Origin: Hofstenia miamia
Taxonomy: Eukaryota > Xenacoelomorpha > Acoela
Direction: 5' to 3'
Length of the DNA: 64,000 nucleotides
Assembly (NCBI GenBank): GCA_004352715.1
Contig: SCFE01000030.1
Span: forward strand, 488,299-552,298
Below are positions 1 to 12,357 of this stretch, in pieces. A model generated the notes under the pieces. That model did no database searches. It was given only the letters and a program-made list of their open reading frames with translations, and was not told the DNA's origin. The translations under genes were made by a program, and so were the position numbers. Each line of letters opens with the position of its first letter. Positions within the stretch are counted from its first letter, which is position 1.

Positions 1-680
1 TCTTTCCTTCACTCTCAGTTCTTATCTTCCTTAACTCCTTAGTGACATTCAGTATTGACCCTCTAGGTTGTGCTTCTACATACTCCTTTAGCCCTCGTGC
101 TTCTGCTTCTACAGTTTCCTCCACACTTAGTAGTCCTTTCCCTCCTTTATGCCTTGCCATGTACAACCTATCCACATCTCCATTTAAGTTGAAAGCCCTC
201 TCTGCTGCTAGTACCTTCCTTGTCTCTCTGTCTAGCTCACTAAGTTCATTCTTGTTCCATCTAACTCTATTCCTGCCAAATATCTTAACACTAGTATCGC
301 CCATGTATTAATTGCTTTTATACTATTCTGCCCATTCAATCCTGACTTTTGTATACCTCTTTCCTTCACTCTCAGTTCTTATCTTCCTTAACTCCTTAGT
401 GACATTCAGTATTGACCCTCTAGGTTGTGCTTCTACATACTCCTTTAGCCCTCGTGCTTCTGCTTCTACAGTTTCCTCCACACTTAGTAGTCCTTTCCCT
501 CCTTTATGCCTTGCCATGTACAACCTATCCACCTGCTTGTCCTCAAGCACACTTGTCACTGCTGCACACTTTCCTAATCCAAACTCCAACCCTGAATCTC
601 TGCTTGCCTTCTCCGTCTCCACTTGCTTCTGCAACAACTTCCTTGAACTAGCGTACATCTTCAGGTCGTCCATGTACTAC
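1..680 (-). pseudogene. Non-LTR retrotransposon (LINE) RT fragment with internal tandem duplication
   Basis: On the minus strand, 323-673 reads as the end of a reverse transcriptase. It opens with the palm motif YMDDLK and a FGLGKCAAV segment, then jumps straight to the thumb-end signature VDRLYMARHKGGKGL. Bases 1-175 are repeated without visible change at 358-532. Between the copies (176-357) lies the thumb region that normally precedes that signature, with pieces such as INTWAI and LDRETRKVLAAERAF read across a frameshift. The order is therefore scrambled by a 357-bp tandem duplication plus a deletion. No intact ORF survives. The clade is not certain. A related fragment lies at 41545-41675. 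Confidence 0.75.
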
Positions 681-719
681 AGGTGACTCACTGCTCTACC
701 ATTCTTCTCCATCCTATAT

Positions 720-1719
720 NNNNNNNNNNNNNNNNNNNNNNNNNNNNNNNNNNNNNNNNNNNNNNNNNNNNNNNNNNNNNNNNNNNNNNNNNNNNNNNNN
801 NNNNNNNNNNNNNNNNNNNNNNNNNNNNNNNNNNNNNNNNNNNNNNNNNNNNNNNNNNNNNNNNNNNNNNNNNNNNNNNNNNNNNNNNNNNNNNNNNNNN
901 NNNNNNNNNNNNNNNNNNNNNNNNNNNNNNNNNNNNNNNNNNNNNNNNNNNNNNNNNNNNNNNNNNNNNNNNNNNNNNNNNNNNNNNNNNNNNNNNNNNN
1001 NNNNNNNNNNNNNNNNNNNNNNNNNNNNNNNNNNNNNNNNNNNNNNNNNNNNNNNNNNNNNNNNNNNNNNNNNNNNNNNNNNNNNNNNNNNNNNNNNNNN
1101 NNNNNNNNNNNNNNNNNNNNNNNNNNNNNNNNNNNNNNNNNNNNNNNNNNNNNNNNNNNNNNNNNNNNNNNNNNNNNNNNNNNNNNNNNNNNNNNNNNNN
1201 NNNNNNNNNNNNNNNNNNNNNNNNNNNNNNNNNNNNNNNNNNNNNNNNNNNNNNNNNNNNNNNNNNNNNNNNNNNNNNNNNNNNNNNNNNNNNNNNNNNN
1301 NNNNNNNNNNNNNNNNNNNNNNNNNNNNNNNNNNNNNNNNNNNNNNNNNNNNNNNNNNNNNNNNNNNNNNNNNNNNNNNNNNNNNNNNNNNNNNNNNNNN
1401 NNNNNNNNNNNNNNNNNNNNNNNNNNNNNNNNNNNNNNNNNNNNNNNNNNNNNNNNNNNNNNNNNNNNNNNNNNNNNNNNNNNNNNNNNNNNNNNNNNNN
1501 NNNNNNNNNNNNNNNNNNNNNNNNNNNNNNNNNNNNNNNNNNNNNNNNNNNNNNNNNNNNNNNNNNNNNNNNNNNNNNNNNNNNNNNNNNNNNNNNNNNN
1601 NNNNNNNNNNNNNNNNNNNNNNNNNNNNNNNNNNNNNNNNNNNNNNNNNNNNNNNNNNNNNNNNNNNNNNNNNNNNNNNNNNNNNNNNNNNNNNNNNNNN
1701 NNNNNNNNNNNNNNNNNNN
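720..1719. other. Assembly gap (1000 N)
   Basis: A run of exactly 1000 N, a conventional placeholder length. It is followed directly by a (TA)n microsatellite, so the real size is unknown. Open reading frames that appear to cross it are artefacts. Confidence 0.99.
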
Positions 1720-1743
1720 TATATATATATATATATATACATA

Positions 1744-4523
1744 TTAGGGTGATGCAAAAAAATCAAACACGAAGTATTTATTGAGACACCCTCTCATATA
1801 AAACAATATGTCCTAAAAACGTGTATGAGAACATTTCAGCTATAAAACATAGTATTTATATGTTGCGCTTTTGTTTTGTAAATTCAAATATATACTTAAT
1901 TTACTCTTAATTTGTTTTGCGAATTTTTTTTATTCCGATAATATAAAAGTGCAGTGAGCAGCCGGCAAGAAAATGCTACACTCAATGAGAAGTGATTCAT
2001 TCAAAGAATTATAACAATTGTATGTTTAAATGTGTTTATAAAATGCGTGTTGTGTAATGCTATAGTACTTTGTTTTCTTCACCTCAAATGCAATGGAACA
2101 TTAATTAAGAAGCAAACAGAGAGATAAATTAGATGCACCCAAACTTCCAGCTAAACAAGAAGCTCTGAGTTTATTTATGCACTACGAAAATGGCAAAAAT
2201 CAAACAAATGATATATTGTAAGTGTGGCGCAGTGCACAGTACCAACAACACAGAAGTGTCATGTTGTTCAAAAATTAGACAAACTCTTTACTGAGTGACA
2301 GCGATTGAAGAATAGAAAAGGGAAAAAATCTAGGCATTCTATTGCCAAAGAAAATGTTTGGAAATCTAAATTAGATTCGCTTTTTGACATAGCACATGCC
2401 AATGCAAATGAGCCAATAATAATAATAGAAGACGACAGTGCATTCCTTTAACTGCAACGAGAAAGTGGTAAGGGGAAAATTATGCACATTGACAAAATTG
2501 GAAAAACTATCAAGAAAAAATGATCAAGAAACAAAAAAATATGTGCAACAGCATTGCGTGAAAACAGTTCTTTTGATGATGTAGTTATTCTCGCAAACAG
2601 TAATACTTCAAGCAATTCCTCTGAATCTATGATAGATTTAGAAGAGTTTATTGATTCAACAGACCGACTTCAAACTATAACCTTCCAAGAAAAAAGAAGA
2701 CCGTTTTTAATGAACATCTTCTTTTTTCGTTAGATGTCGCTAAAATCAGTAATCGTACAGCGTCTTCAATAATCATACCCACAGTCGCAAGTATTGAAAT
2801 GGATCCAAATGACTTCTGTGTTTGTTATTCTTCTATTCACAGGACAAAACAAATAATCATGGAAAAACGTTTGTGAAAATTTAAAAAAAGATGTTGTCTC
2901 TTCTTAGCCTTTAACAGTTCATTGGGATAAAAAGCTTCTTGAGGACACAAGGGGAAAAGAAACTGTAGATCGTTTGCCTATTTTAATTTCTGGTAGTGGT
3001 GAAAATCAACTGCTTGAAATACACAAAATTAGTAAAGGCACAGGAAAAAATATATTTTTTTCTGTTATTCAGCAGCTCATAGATTGGAAACTTACTCATC
3101 GAGTAACTGGTTTATGTTTTGATACAACAGCATCAAATACAGGTAGAAAGAATGGAGCATGTGTAATAATTGAGCAAAAATTAGAAAAAGACTTTTTTGG
3201 AGGCTCTGTCGACATCATTTTCTTGAAATTGTTTTAGAAGCAGTTGTATCTCCTGCACTGTAAATCTCATCATTTCCTGAAATACAACTTTTCAAAGGTT
3301 TTTAAAGATATAGGGGTTCTATCGACACCAGTTCTTTTGACACTTTCCTGAATAACCCACCAAATGAAAAAAAGTACATAACTGATTTTGCACTAAAAAG
3401 CTTAGAGATCAGCCTCGAGATGACTGGAATTAGTAATTATATTACTTGGCAAAACTCCACCAAATGGAATACGGTACATATCATCGCGCTCGTTGAATTG
3501 CAAAAACCACTTATTGCATCAAATTTTTCATATTCAACAAACAGTTTAAACTTTCAGCAAAAGAAACCAAAAGTCTTGAAGACATTTGCTTGTTCATAGT
3601 TTCTATATATGTAAGATATTGGTTTTCAGCAACTAAACTGCTAGTTCTCCAAGAAATGATTTGAATTTTCTCAAAAACCTTCAAAGATATAGAAATACTA
3701 ATGAACAAATAGCCAACACAGCCTTGAATATGTTGAATAATTATTTATGGCACCTCTCTGAAGAATTAATAGCACTAGGTGTCTTTGATGATGAGATATT
3801 AGCATTCAAATAAAAGAAACCATGAGACAATCTTTTACAAAACCCTCTGAATCTAAACCATAAAAGAAAGTTCAAATAAATCTTCAATCAGCTCACCAAT
3901 TCAATATTGAAGACTGTTACAATCAATTTAAAGTCATTCTTCAGTATCTGTGACCTTCCCTCTGCATTTTAGATAAGTCTGTTGAAGTCTGCTCTACTCA
4001 AGAGGGTTTTTGGGTTTCAGAGAATGCAGTCGAATATCTAAAGGTAGTAAACGATACTGCAGAAAGAGGGGTAAAACTCATAGAAGAACATAACAAACTA
4101 ATAACATGATGAACAACAAAAACAATATTTAATTCAAGTTGTTTCATGCTATCAGAAAAACTGAAAGACAAAAATAAAAACACTCTAGTGTCTTTGATAC
4201 AATAGAAAAGCAAAATGAAATTTTCTGTTATGGGTTTGTTTATTCTGGTTGCTTTGTATTCGTTTTTGAGGAAAAAAAATAGTGATTAAATAAATAATGT
4301 TTAAATAAGTAGTGATAAAAAAAGCAATGTGGCTATTTTGTTACATTTGACGGGTGTCATGGAAATCAATAAATTTTCGAATAATGGGCGCGACCTATTA
4401 AAATTTGAATTTTGACTTAAAATTTAACACAGATAATTTTCATATAAAGATGAACTATGAGAACGGGTGTCTCAATGACATTTGTAAAAGAAAATTTTCG
4501 TCTCAATTTTGAATCACCCTAAT
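1744..4523 (+). mobile_element. Decayed DNA transposon with inverted ends, superfamily not assigned
   Basis: The left end reads TATTAGGGTGATGCAAAA and the right end is its near inverse, TTTTGAATCACCCTAATA. A second inverted pair lies inside: ATTGAGACACCC near 1780-1791 and GGGTGTCTCAAT near 4463-4474. The terminal inverted repeats are therefore about 55 bp and interrupted. Both flanks are (TA)n runs next to 1000-N gaps, so a target duplication cannot be read; TA or TATA is possible. The interior carries a broken transposase-like reading frame on the plus strand. That protein family is one I remember from cnidarian and other invertebrate genomes, without a firm superfamily. Confidence 0.72.
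2168..4206 (+). pseudogene. Broken transposase-like gene of the 1744-4523 element
   Basis: The longest intact piece (2974-3237) contains PILISGSGENQLLEIHK and then GLCFDTTASNTGRKNGAC, the most conserved signature of this family. Other pieces follow in order with stops and frameshifts: KSKLDSLFDIAHANAN near 2365, a serine/acidic stretch near 2600, VHWDKKLLEDTRGKE near 2921, and KDKNKNTLVSLIQ before the final stop near 4203. The HH(I/H)LEI segment that normally follows the signature is shifted out of frame near 3210. The aspartate in FDTTASNTG is a plausible catalytic residue, but this is inference. The copy cannot make an active protein. Confidence 0.65.
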
Positions 4524-4537
4524 ATATATATATATAT

Positions 4538-5537
4538 NNNNNNNNNNNNNNNNNNNNNNNNNNNNNNNNNNNNNNNNNNNNNNNNNNNNNNNNNNNNNNN
4601 NNNNNNNNNNNNNNNNNNNNNNNNNNNNNNNNNNNNNNNNNNNNNNNNNNNNNNNNNNNNNNNNNNNNNNNNNNNNNNNNNNNNNNNNNNNNNNNNNNNN
4701 NNNNNNNNNNNNNNNNNNNNNNNNNNNNNNNNNNNNNNNNNNNNNNNNNNNNNNNNNNNNNNNNNNNNNNNNNNNNNNNNNNNNNNNNNNNNNNNNNNNN
4801 NNNNNNNNNNNNNNNNNNNNNNNNNNNNNNNNNNNNNNNNNNNNNNNNNNNNNNNNNNNNNNNNNNNNNNNNNNNNNNNNNNNNNNNNNNNNNNNNNNNN
4901 NNNNNNNNNNNNNNNNNNNNNNNNNNNNNNNNNNNNNNNNNNNNNNNNNNNNNNNNNNNNNNNNNNNNNNNNNNNNNNNNNNNNNNNNNNNNNNNNNNNN
5001 NNNNNNNNNNNNNNNNNNNNNNNNNNNNNNNNNNNNNNNNNNNNNNNNNNNNNNNNNNNNNNNNNNNNNNNNNNNNNNNNNNNNNNNNNNNNNNNNNNNN
5101 NNNNNNNNNNNNNNNNNNNNNNNNNNNNNNNNNNNNNNNNNNNNNNNNNNNNNNNNNNNNNNNNNNNNNNNNNNNNNNNNNNNNNNNNNNNNNNNNNNNN
5201 NNNNNNNNNNNNNNNNNNNNNNNNNNNNNNNNNNNNNNNNNNNNNNNNNNNNNNNNNNNNNNNNNNNNNNNNNNNNNNNNNNNNNNNNNNNNNNNNNNNN
5301 NNNNNNNNNNNNNNNNNNNNNNNNNNNNNNNNNNNNNNNNNNNNNNNNNNNNNNNNNNNNNNNNNNNNNNNNNNNNNNNNNNNNNNNNNNNNNNNNNNNN
5401 NNNNNNNNNNNNNNNNNNNNNNNNNNNNNNNNNNNNNNNNNNNNNNNNNNNNNNNNNNNNNNNNNNNNNNNNNNNNNNNNNNNNNNNNNNNNNNNNNNNN
5501 NNNNNNNNNNNNNNNNNNNNNNNNNNNNNNNNNNNNN
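4538..5537. other. Assembly gap (1000 N)
   Basis: A second placeholder gap of exactly 1000 N, with (TA)n on both sides (4521-4537 and 5538-5560). Confidence 0.99.
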
Positions 5538-5639
5538 TATATATATATATATATATATATCCAGTGTGAACAACAACCACAAACAAACAAACAAACAAAT
5601 AATAGGATTGACGAATATTTAGAATATTGATTTTGAACT

Positions 5640-5745
5640 GTTCCCAAGGACCCGAACCCGACCCGATTTCGGGTCGGGTCTGAGAACTTTGAAGCTGACA
5701 TTATCTCAAATGTGGATGAAACAACGTCGTGGGTCGGGAACATAG
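5640..5745. repeat. CCCGA-rich repeat fragment
   Basis: A locally GC-rich patch with repeated CCCGA and a near-perfect hairpin, CCCGACCCGA followed by TTTCGGGTCGGGT. The same motif set occurs at 45821-46171, and more loosely at 17882-17996 and 49811-49905. It is probably the end of a non-autonomous transposon. No target duplication can be read. Confidence 0.4.
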
Positions 5746-5784
5746 TTTTTGTAGAGAAATCAAACGGTGATTTAGACTAATATT

Positions 5785-6590
5785 TGACAATATGACTCTA
5801 AGTCAGCAGATCAATCGCGAATACCTTTATCCACAATCAAACTCTAGGCTTAGACAATTCTACAATGGGAAGCACTATTTTTCAATCGAAGATTTATCCA
5901 ATTGTTACTATTTCCTCTTTCAAAACAATTAACTTTACTATGCATGTTTGAAACTTACCTTATGTCGGTATTATTGGAACAGATTACCTTTTGGATTGGC
6001 AGTAAAGTACCTGGGATTTCTGTTAGGTGATCGTGGATTTCACCATGACCAAACATATATTGATGTGATCAATTGACAAACAATCTCTACAAATACTTCT
6101 GGAAATTATCAACTATCAATCTGAATTTATACCGAATTACGCAGAAATATCTGCCTCCTTAAGGCACTTGTTATAGAAAGTTTAATCTTTTTCATCTGAT
6201 CAACAGCTTAATTGAACATCTAACTTTAGACCCAGTTTCATTGCATTTTGATATTACACTTTCTGTAACTTTGCACACTACTGCATCAAAGTCAGCAATA
6301 TAAAAATTCCTAATCCAAGAAAACAACCCAGTAGCTATGCAGCGAGATCAATTACTAAGACAGAAGAAAATTATTCGTAAATAGAAAAGCAATTGTTAAC
6401 TATTACTTATGCATGTAGACATTTCCACCAATATACTAACGGAAGATTTCTAACCCTAACTCCAAACGTACCTACCTCTACAAATCCAATATTAATCAGG
6501 AAAACTGATACTTCTCTTGACACACTATCAAAATTTAAACTGCCATCCATGAAAATGAGTGAATTTTTGAAGAGAGTCAATTAAGCAACC
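5785..6590 (+). pseudogene. Degenerate Ty3/gypsy-type pol fragment (RT to RNase H)
   Basis: Conserved pieces appear in the right order across frameshifts. YFSIEDLSNCYY (near 5877) and YWNRLPFGLA (near 5969) are RT palm. KYLGFLLGDRGFH (near 6007) and NYQSEFIPNYAEISASLRHL (near 6115) are the RT to RNase H connection. SYAARSITKTEENYS followed by ITYACRHFHQYTNGRF (6330-6450) is RNase H. No LTR is seen close by. It is a different, more decayed lineage from the gypsy element at 58719-61959. Confidence 0.72.
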
Positions 6591-6599
6591 AAAAAACTG

Positions 6600-9500
6600 A
6601 GGAGGTTTTCTAGTTCGCTGGGTAGTTCTCTCCTGCATTCACTAATAAATTCTTGAGCTTCATTCTCTAATAAAACATTAGCTATCTTAGAGCTTTATCT
6701 TATAAAAGGAGTTGTGGTATTCTTTGTATTGCATACTTGGACAGAATTTTGCATCGATTCTCTACTTGCAACTTCACATATTGCTTCTTTTTGTTTTTTG
6801 TACCGTTAATCAACAGGTCGGGATTAAATTAGGCCCTTGGATATACACAAAGTAAATTTATGAAATTCGATTTGATCAAAATTCAGAAAGTATAAACAAA
6901 CACCTTAACAATGTATAACGTAATAAATTATAATATTTAGGCACATCGTGCGATCCATGTCCTGTTCTGAATCCCTTTATATATTGTGAATAGCAAATAA
7001 TGAAAAGCAGTAGAAAATTCGCATCTGATGGAAGATATCAGTATTTGAAATTAAATAATTGCGCTAAAAACTAATAAAGTTTGTTGCAATCAATTATTTC
7101 TTATTTCTGGTTGGTGTTAGCTCAGTGCCAGCAAAATCAAAGATTGTATTGTGAATCAAGATTGCATTTTAGAGTACTTATCCGGCCCACTCCATTTTTA
7201 TATCCCCGTCCCAGGCACTGCCGACCCTGCCCAACTGCTATCGGACGGCCTTGCCAATGGGATAACCTGGCCTGTATACAACTCTGTGTGAAGTGTATAC
7301 CAAAGTTTTCAAATGTTTTATTTAGCCTGGCGTTATAACTTAAGAAGGTTATTAAAATATTACCATCATATTTTCTTATTGTTCTTGTATTTAGAGCATG
7401 AACAATTTGCTATCCAATCATCATTATTTTTATCCATTTTGCAAGGCTCTAGTTCAACATCAATATCAATTGCACCAAAACAATAAACATTTCATTACCT
7501 TTGCTGAATAGTTGGATTCAACTCCCAAATTCTCATTGTCATTTTCAACTTAGTATTGTAAAAACAACAACCTGAATCATTTTTAGATAACATGCTGAGG
7601 TGGACTACTACCAGCTCTGCTTTTTTTACTCAAATTTCTCGCCAAGTCGTATGTCTGAGAAGATTAATGAAATCAGTTTTTTCACTAAACTAAGATAAAT
7701 AATCCAGAAAATACAAATAACAAAACATCGTACCTCTTGACATCATAACGTATTAATTTTATGATTTTGCCTTATTTATACCTATTGGTTCACATTTAGG
7801 AAATAACAATAGGAACACGACTTGGGAAGAGGATTGTATGGATAAATACAGTCCATAAATATCAATTTAACATCACCAACAAATGAGTCCTGCTATATCA
7901 AGGGGCACTGCTAACCGAAGATATCCACTAAAACATATATCTGATAATATTTCTGTTGCTACACGTAGATTTTTCTTGCAAGCTGCATGTTACTATAAAA
8001 CTACAAATTCACATATGCCTGTTTATAGACAAACAGTTAAAATGTAAAGTGTTCATTCCCGATACCGCTTATTCGTAGATTTATTGATTCAAGAAGAAGT
8101 TTTAAGCACAATTTCTAAAAATATCTATTCTGAAAAGTGACATAAATTTGTGAATGTGAGATCATCACTAATGCTTAATCTTAGTTTCCTCCCTAGAGAT
8201 TACATAATAACCAATGCTATCGCATTGTCAATATTACAATTGAGAAATTTGCGCACTAATTGTTTTTAGCTAAAATAAATTGCAATATTTTGCATTGAAC
8301 ATTTATATCTTTATTATGATGGTATAATTGAATTTAGCAAAGCTTATGCATGTAATATAATACATTAGTTTTCTACATTTGGTTTACGTTATGCTAAAAC
8401 TTTAAATTACTATTGTTAAGCATAAGGATAAAAAGTTTTCATGACATACAAAGAGGCGGGTTATCTTTTAAATTTGTGATTTCCAGAGTTAGTCCAAACC
8501 TTCAACAATAAATATGTATGATTCCTTGGGAAATTGTTCATATGTTATTATGCACGTATAGAGGATGTTTACAATGATTTCTAAGAATTTCTCGGATTGT
8601 CAATCAAATACTTATTACAGATGGTTTTAATTGCTTCTGAAAACAAGACTTTAAAATTGAATTAAAGAGCGCGTTTTAGCTACAAACCTAGTTGTTAAAT
8701 ATATTTAAACTAATTAAAAATTCTCAAAATACGTTTGCTAAAATACTTTACTTAAAAAGCAATTACCGCAAGTGTCTGGTGAACACAAACGATCTACCAG
8801 CATATTTTTAATGGATGAAGACCTATATAGAAGTTAAAGACTGTCACTTTGTCAAAAATATCGTAGTTTTAAGTATTTTTTCAACTTATTTTAGAAATTC
8901 TGCATTAAATAAGTACCATTAAGCATTTTATTTATTTTTGCATAGTCACTAAGTTCTTTAATACATCCAGCAAAAAAGTGCGTTTGAGACAAAAATTAAA
9001 GGAAAAACTATGAACTTTGTGGATTTATTTTAAACTAAATTTGTATAGACCAGATTATATTATCTTTTTAGTTTTACCATGTTAATAGTCTTTTATAAGA
9101 TAAAAGAGATCTAAAAATCTGCTTAGTGGAAAAAAAATAATATTACCAATTTTACCAGAATGCTGTCAAGGTATGCGTACGACCTGAAACTAGACTTGGT
9201 TGCAATCGAAATCTTCACGAAATAACGCAATTTTTGCCTTTTTGCTTATATCTGTCGAAAATCAACTTTTCTTCACCATGCAGAATTTTAAGCAAAAATT
9301 CTGCGGATTCGTATCAAAATTTGCTTAAAGTCCCGGTGCAGTTTGAATATAAAGTAGTGAATTCATCCATATGAGAAACTCGGACGCAATTGCAAGGACG
9401 GAATACGCTGGTAATAGCATCAACTTAATTGAGTTTGAACTATATTCAAGTAAAATTGCAGTAATTTTTTAAAAAAACTCCGGAACAGGGGAAAATAATA

Positions 9501-10240
9501 TCTTACACAAAGTCTTATTACTGGGGCTAATCAGGTTGACAGCACTACTCTGAAACCTGCATCGTATAGGAACGAATCACTGGTTCCATGTGAAATTGAG
9601 TGAATATTCTCTTTCTTAGAAGCATTTTGTTTGTTAGGATAGAAGCATTAAAAGCATATAATTGTTATGTGATGTGCTGATTTTAATAATAAGGAATAAT
9701 AATGGATTTTCTTCGTTCATTTTTTCTTACTCTATCAGTAGAAATTTGTAGGCAATTTCTTACGCAATTTTTTACAATCCACCCTCTGGTTAAGATAGCA
9801 TTGCTATTTTTCGTGCACGTAATACGATGAGACAATGAAACATTTATAAGTAGTGAATTATTAATCATTTCGACAATCTTTATATCCATTGCTATTTAAC
9901 TATTGTGATTTTGCTTAGTAAGAAACAAAAATGAAGCCAATTTCAATGCAATGCTATATTTTTATATAATATAACCACGTTTAATATTATTCACACGTAT
10001 ATATTATGTAAGGAAAACAGTGTGATGCAAATATCAAAAGCTATCATTGCTGATTTCCATAAAAAAGTATACATTTTCTATTCAGATTATTTTTATGTTA
10101 CTATTAAATTTGAAAATTGACTACTATGCCTTTTGTATTCTGAAATTGGTTCATGCACAGATAGCTTAGGCGCAAGCCCAGACCTAAGCAAAGTATAGTG
10201 TAAGGAAATACCTAATGATTAATGCAAATTCAGCAAAAGG
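6600..10240. other. AT-rich intergenic DNA, no gene recognised
   Basis: No supportable exon, RNA gene or complete repeat was found on either strand. A short GC-richer patch at about 7180-7280 opens a small ORF but shows no known motif. Short ORFs here look like chance. Confidence 0.5.
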
Positions 10241-10246
10241 CCATCC

Positions 10247-10492
10247 CAGACTTGTCAACGCGCTGATATTTTTAAGCTCGGCTAGTTTTACTTTTGAGTA
10301 TTTTTCGGTCGGCTCGGCTGGGCTCGCTCCGACTCCCTACATAGAGCCTTTCATTGAAGCTCGCTTTAGCTTGATAATTTTTTAAAAATACTTCGTTCTC
10401 AGCATTTTTTACATTGTTAGTTGTATATCTAATGCAGTGCTCAAGCTCGGCTCGACTCAGATCATTAGAAGCTCTGTTCGTTGACAAGTTTG
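10247..10492. mobile_element. hAT-type MITE, copy 1
   Basis: Termini are CAGACTTGTCAACG and the inverse GTTGACAAGTTTG. The interior carries repeated GCTCGGCTCG motifs and the AT-rich centre shared with copies at 19914, 36002 and 50893. The flanks GGCCATCC and GCCCACCC look like an aged 8-bp target duplication (6 of 8 match). No coding capacity. Confidence 0.75.
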
Positions 10493-11750
10493 GCCCACCC
10501 TTAACAAAATAAAAATAGCGAGACAGGACCAGTTCAAGCCAAATTGAACATTTGGATCTCCCACGTTCAAAGGACGAACTTAGACAACTTGTAGTCCTCA
10601 TTTTATATAATATATCATCTATCAACATTTGCTTTGATAACATTGCATGATTTACTTTGTAATAGAATAACATAATTTTTAAAACTTTGAGAGAATAGTG
10701 GCCAAAGGAATCATTTTAATAATTTTTGACAATGTATTTCTGCTTTTAAATTCAAATCTACACATATTTTAGAATCCCACTTAATATGGTATTTTCACAT
10801 AGACGTCTCTAGTTTTATATCATTTGATATTCGTCTGAACCAGAGCCTAACAGAATACTACTGTCTTAGTTATCAATTAATGTGTCATTGGACAGTACAA
10901 ACAACGTGTACTTGTACACTATATTTCCATCCAGTATTTAACTTTATTAATATATGTAGAACTTTAGAACATTATTCTAAGCACAGAAATAGGACTAAAA
11001 AATTTAAATGAGTTGAGACCAGTACACGATGCAATCAAATATGTGCGGTCGTGTAGGGTCTCTTTGATTTAGACGAATCCTGTTGTATTCATAAATATAA
11101 GAGTTATTTGAGGTACATCGAAATTCCTGATAATTTGTCTTTATAATACCTGCATTTTAGACAACTATATCAATTTTGTTATTGAAAAAACAGTGGAATT
11201 CCAATTGGCACATAATTCCAAAATTTTCAACATATTTTTGTGCCAATGGTAGACATCAATTTTTTCTTCTAGCTACTGCCAAAAAATTGATTTCATAATT
11301 AAGTTTCCAAGAACTACAATTGAATTTTGCAGTTGTAGATCATCGTATGGTATTTTTTAATTGTTGTATAAAACCTATTAAAAACAACATACAATTTCAT
11401 TTTCTTTTGTTGAAATATGTTCTACTGGGAGATTCCAGGGACAATCTTTTTTGCCATTACCTCTGAATTCATATAAAGGTATCCGAATAATATAAACAAA
11501 ATGTAAATATCTATAGTAAATATAAAGATATCTCTAGCACTTTCAATTTATTTAAGTGTCATATCACTTATTAAGTATTCATTTAGTGTCATTTACGTTG
11601 ATTGATGTATTATTAAATCATGAATATTTAAAGTTTTAACCCTCTGTCAGGTAACTCAGATAACTCTCAGAAGTAGGCTTTGCTATAATACATCATTAAT
11701 CTAGTACCACACACCAAAACGATGTGAGATTTAGGCTCTCTATGGTGTAG

Positions 11751-11881
11751 ATGAGGACAGATTTGCAAGAATGAAGAAAGAAGCACAGAGCTGCGCGAAA
11801 CAACTTTTTAAAAGATATGACTTTAATGAAGATAAAAAGCTTTCTCGCGAAGAAATCATCACTTACTTGAAAGAAAATTAG
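11751..11881 (+). CDS. Terminal exon of an EF-hand calcium-binding protein
   Basis: After an acceptor ending GTGTAG, an open frame of 42 codons runs to TAG at 11879-11881. It contains a canonical EF-hand loop, DFNEDKKLSREE, in which residues 1, 3, 5 and 12 are D, N, D and E, flanked by helix-like segments (CAKQLFKRY before, IITYLKEN after). The exon begins with two bases of a split codon, so the upstream exon must end in phase 1. A poly(A) signal AATAAA lies about 107 nt after the stop. No upstream exon was recognised within the window. The gene is convergent with HECTD2, whose stop is at 14659 on the other strand. The specific family is not recognised. Confidence 0.6.
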
Positions 11882-11987
11882 TTTGCTTGGAATTGCTCAT
11901 TCATATGCACATTGTTGTATATTATTTATGATCATGCGTGTACTCCCGTTCAAATGTTATTATTCTCGATTTTATAATCGCTTACCT

Positions 11988-11993
11988 AATAAA
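11988..11993 (+). promoter_or_regulatory. Poly(A) signal AATAAA for the EF-hand gene
   Basis: A canonical AATAAA about 107 nt downstream of the EF-hand stop codon, consistent with a short 3' UTR. The hexamer is common in AT-rich DNA, so this is supportive only. Confidence 0.4.
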
Positions 11994-12119
11994 AGTTTCA
12001 GTTATCTCTTGCTAACTTTATTAAATATGAGCGTTGATGCAAGCCTGCCATGTTTATATAACTTGTTCCTTGAAAGGCATTTTACAGAAAAAGTCTTAAT
12101 AGCAAATTTTACGAAGCAA

Positions 12120-12320
12120 ATTTAACTAATTTCAAACTCTAGGATTTTTACTTAAATTCTAAGGAATTCTATCAATATTTGCTGTTTTAAATCATGATTT
12201 TCCTGCATGAGTTTTGTATGACGTTGTAACATTTCTTGAAAAGTTTTTTACTTCTTACAGTGGCATAAATTTTTGCTCAAAGTTTTTTTTACCAAATTCT
12301 CTTAATTTTATATAACGGTA

Positions 12321-12357
<37 letters not shown>

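Noticed and set aside
683-5743. Very long open reading frames (350-409 codons) across 683-1766 and 4503-5743
   Set aside because: They are made of N runs and (TA)n translated as IYIY; no coding content.
11883-12125. 80-codon plus-strand ORF directly after the EF-hand exon
   Set aside because: It lies in the likely 3' UTR; low-complexity hydrophobic translation without motif.
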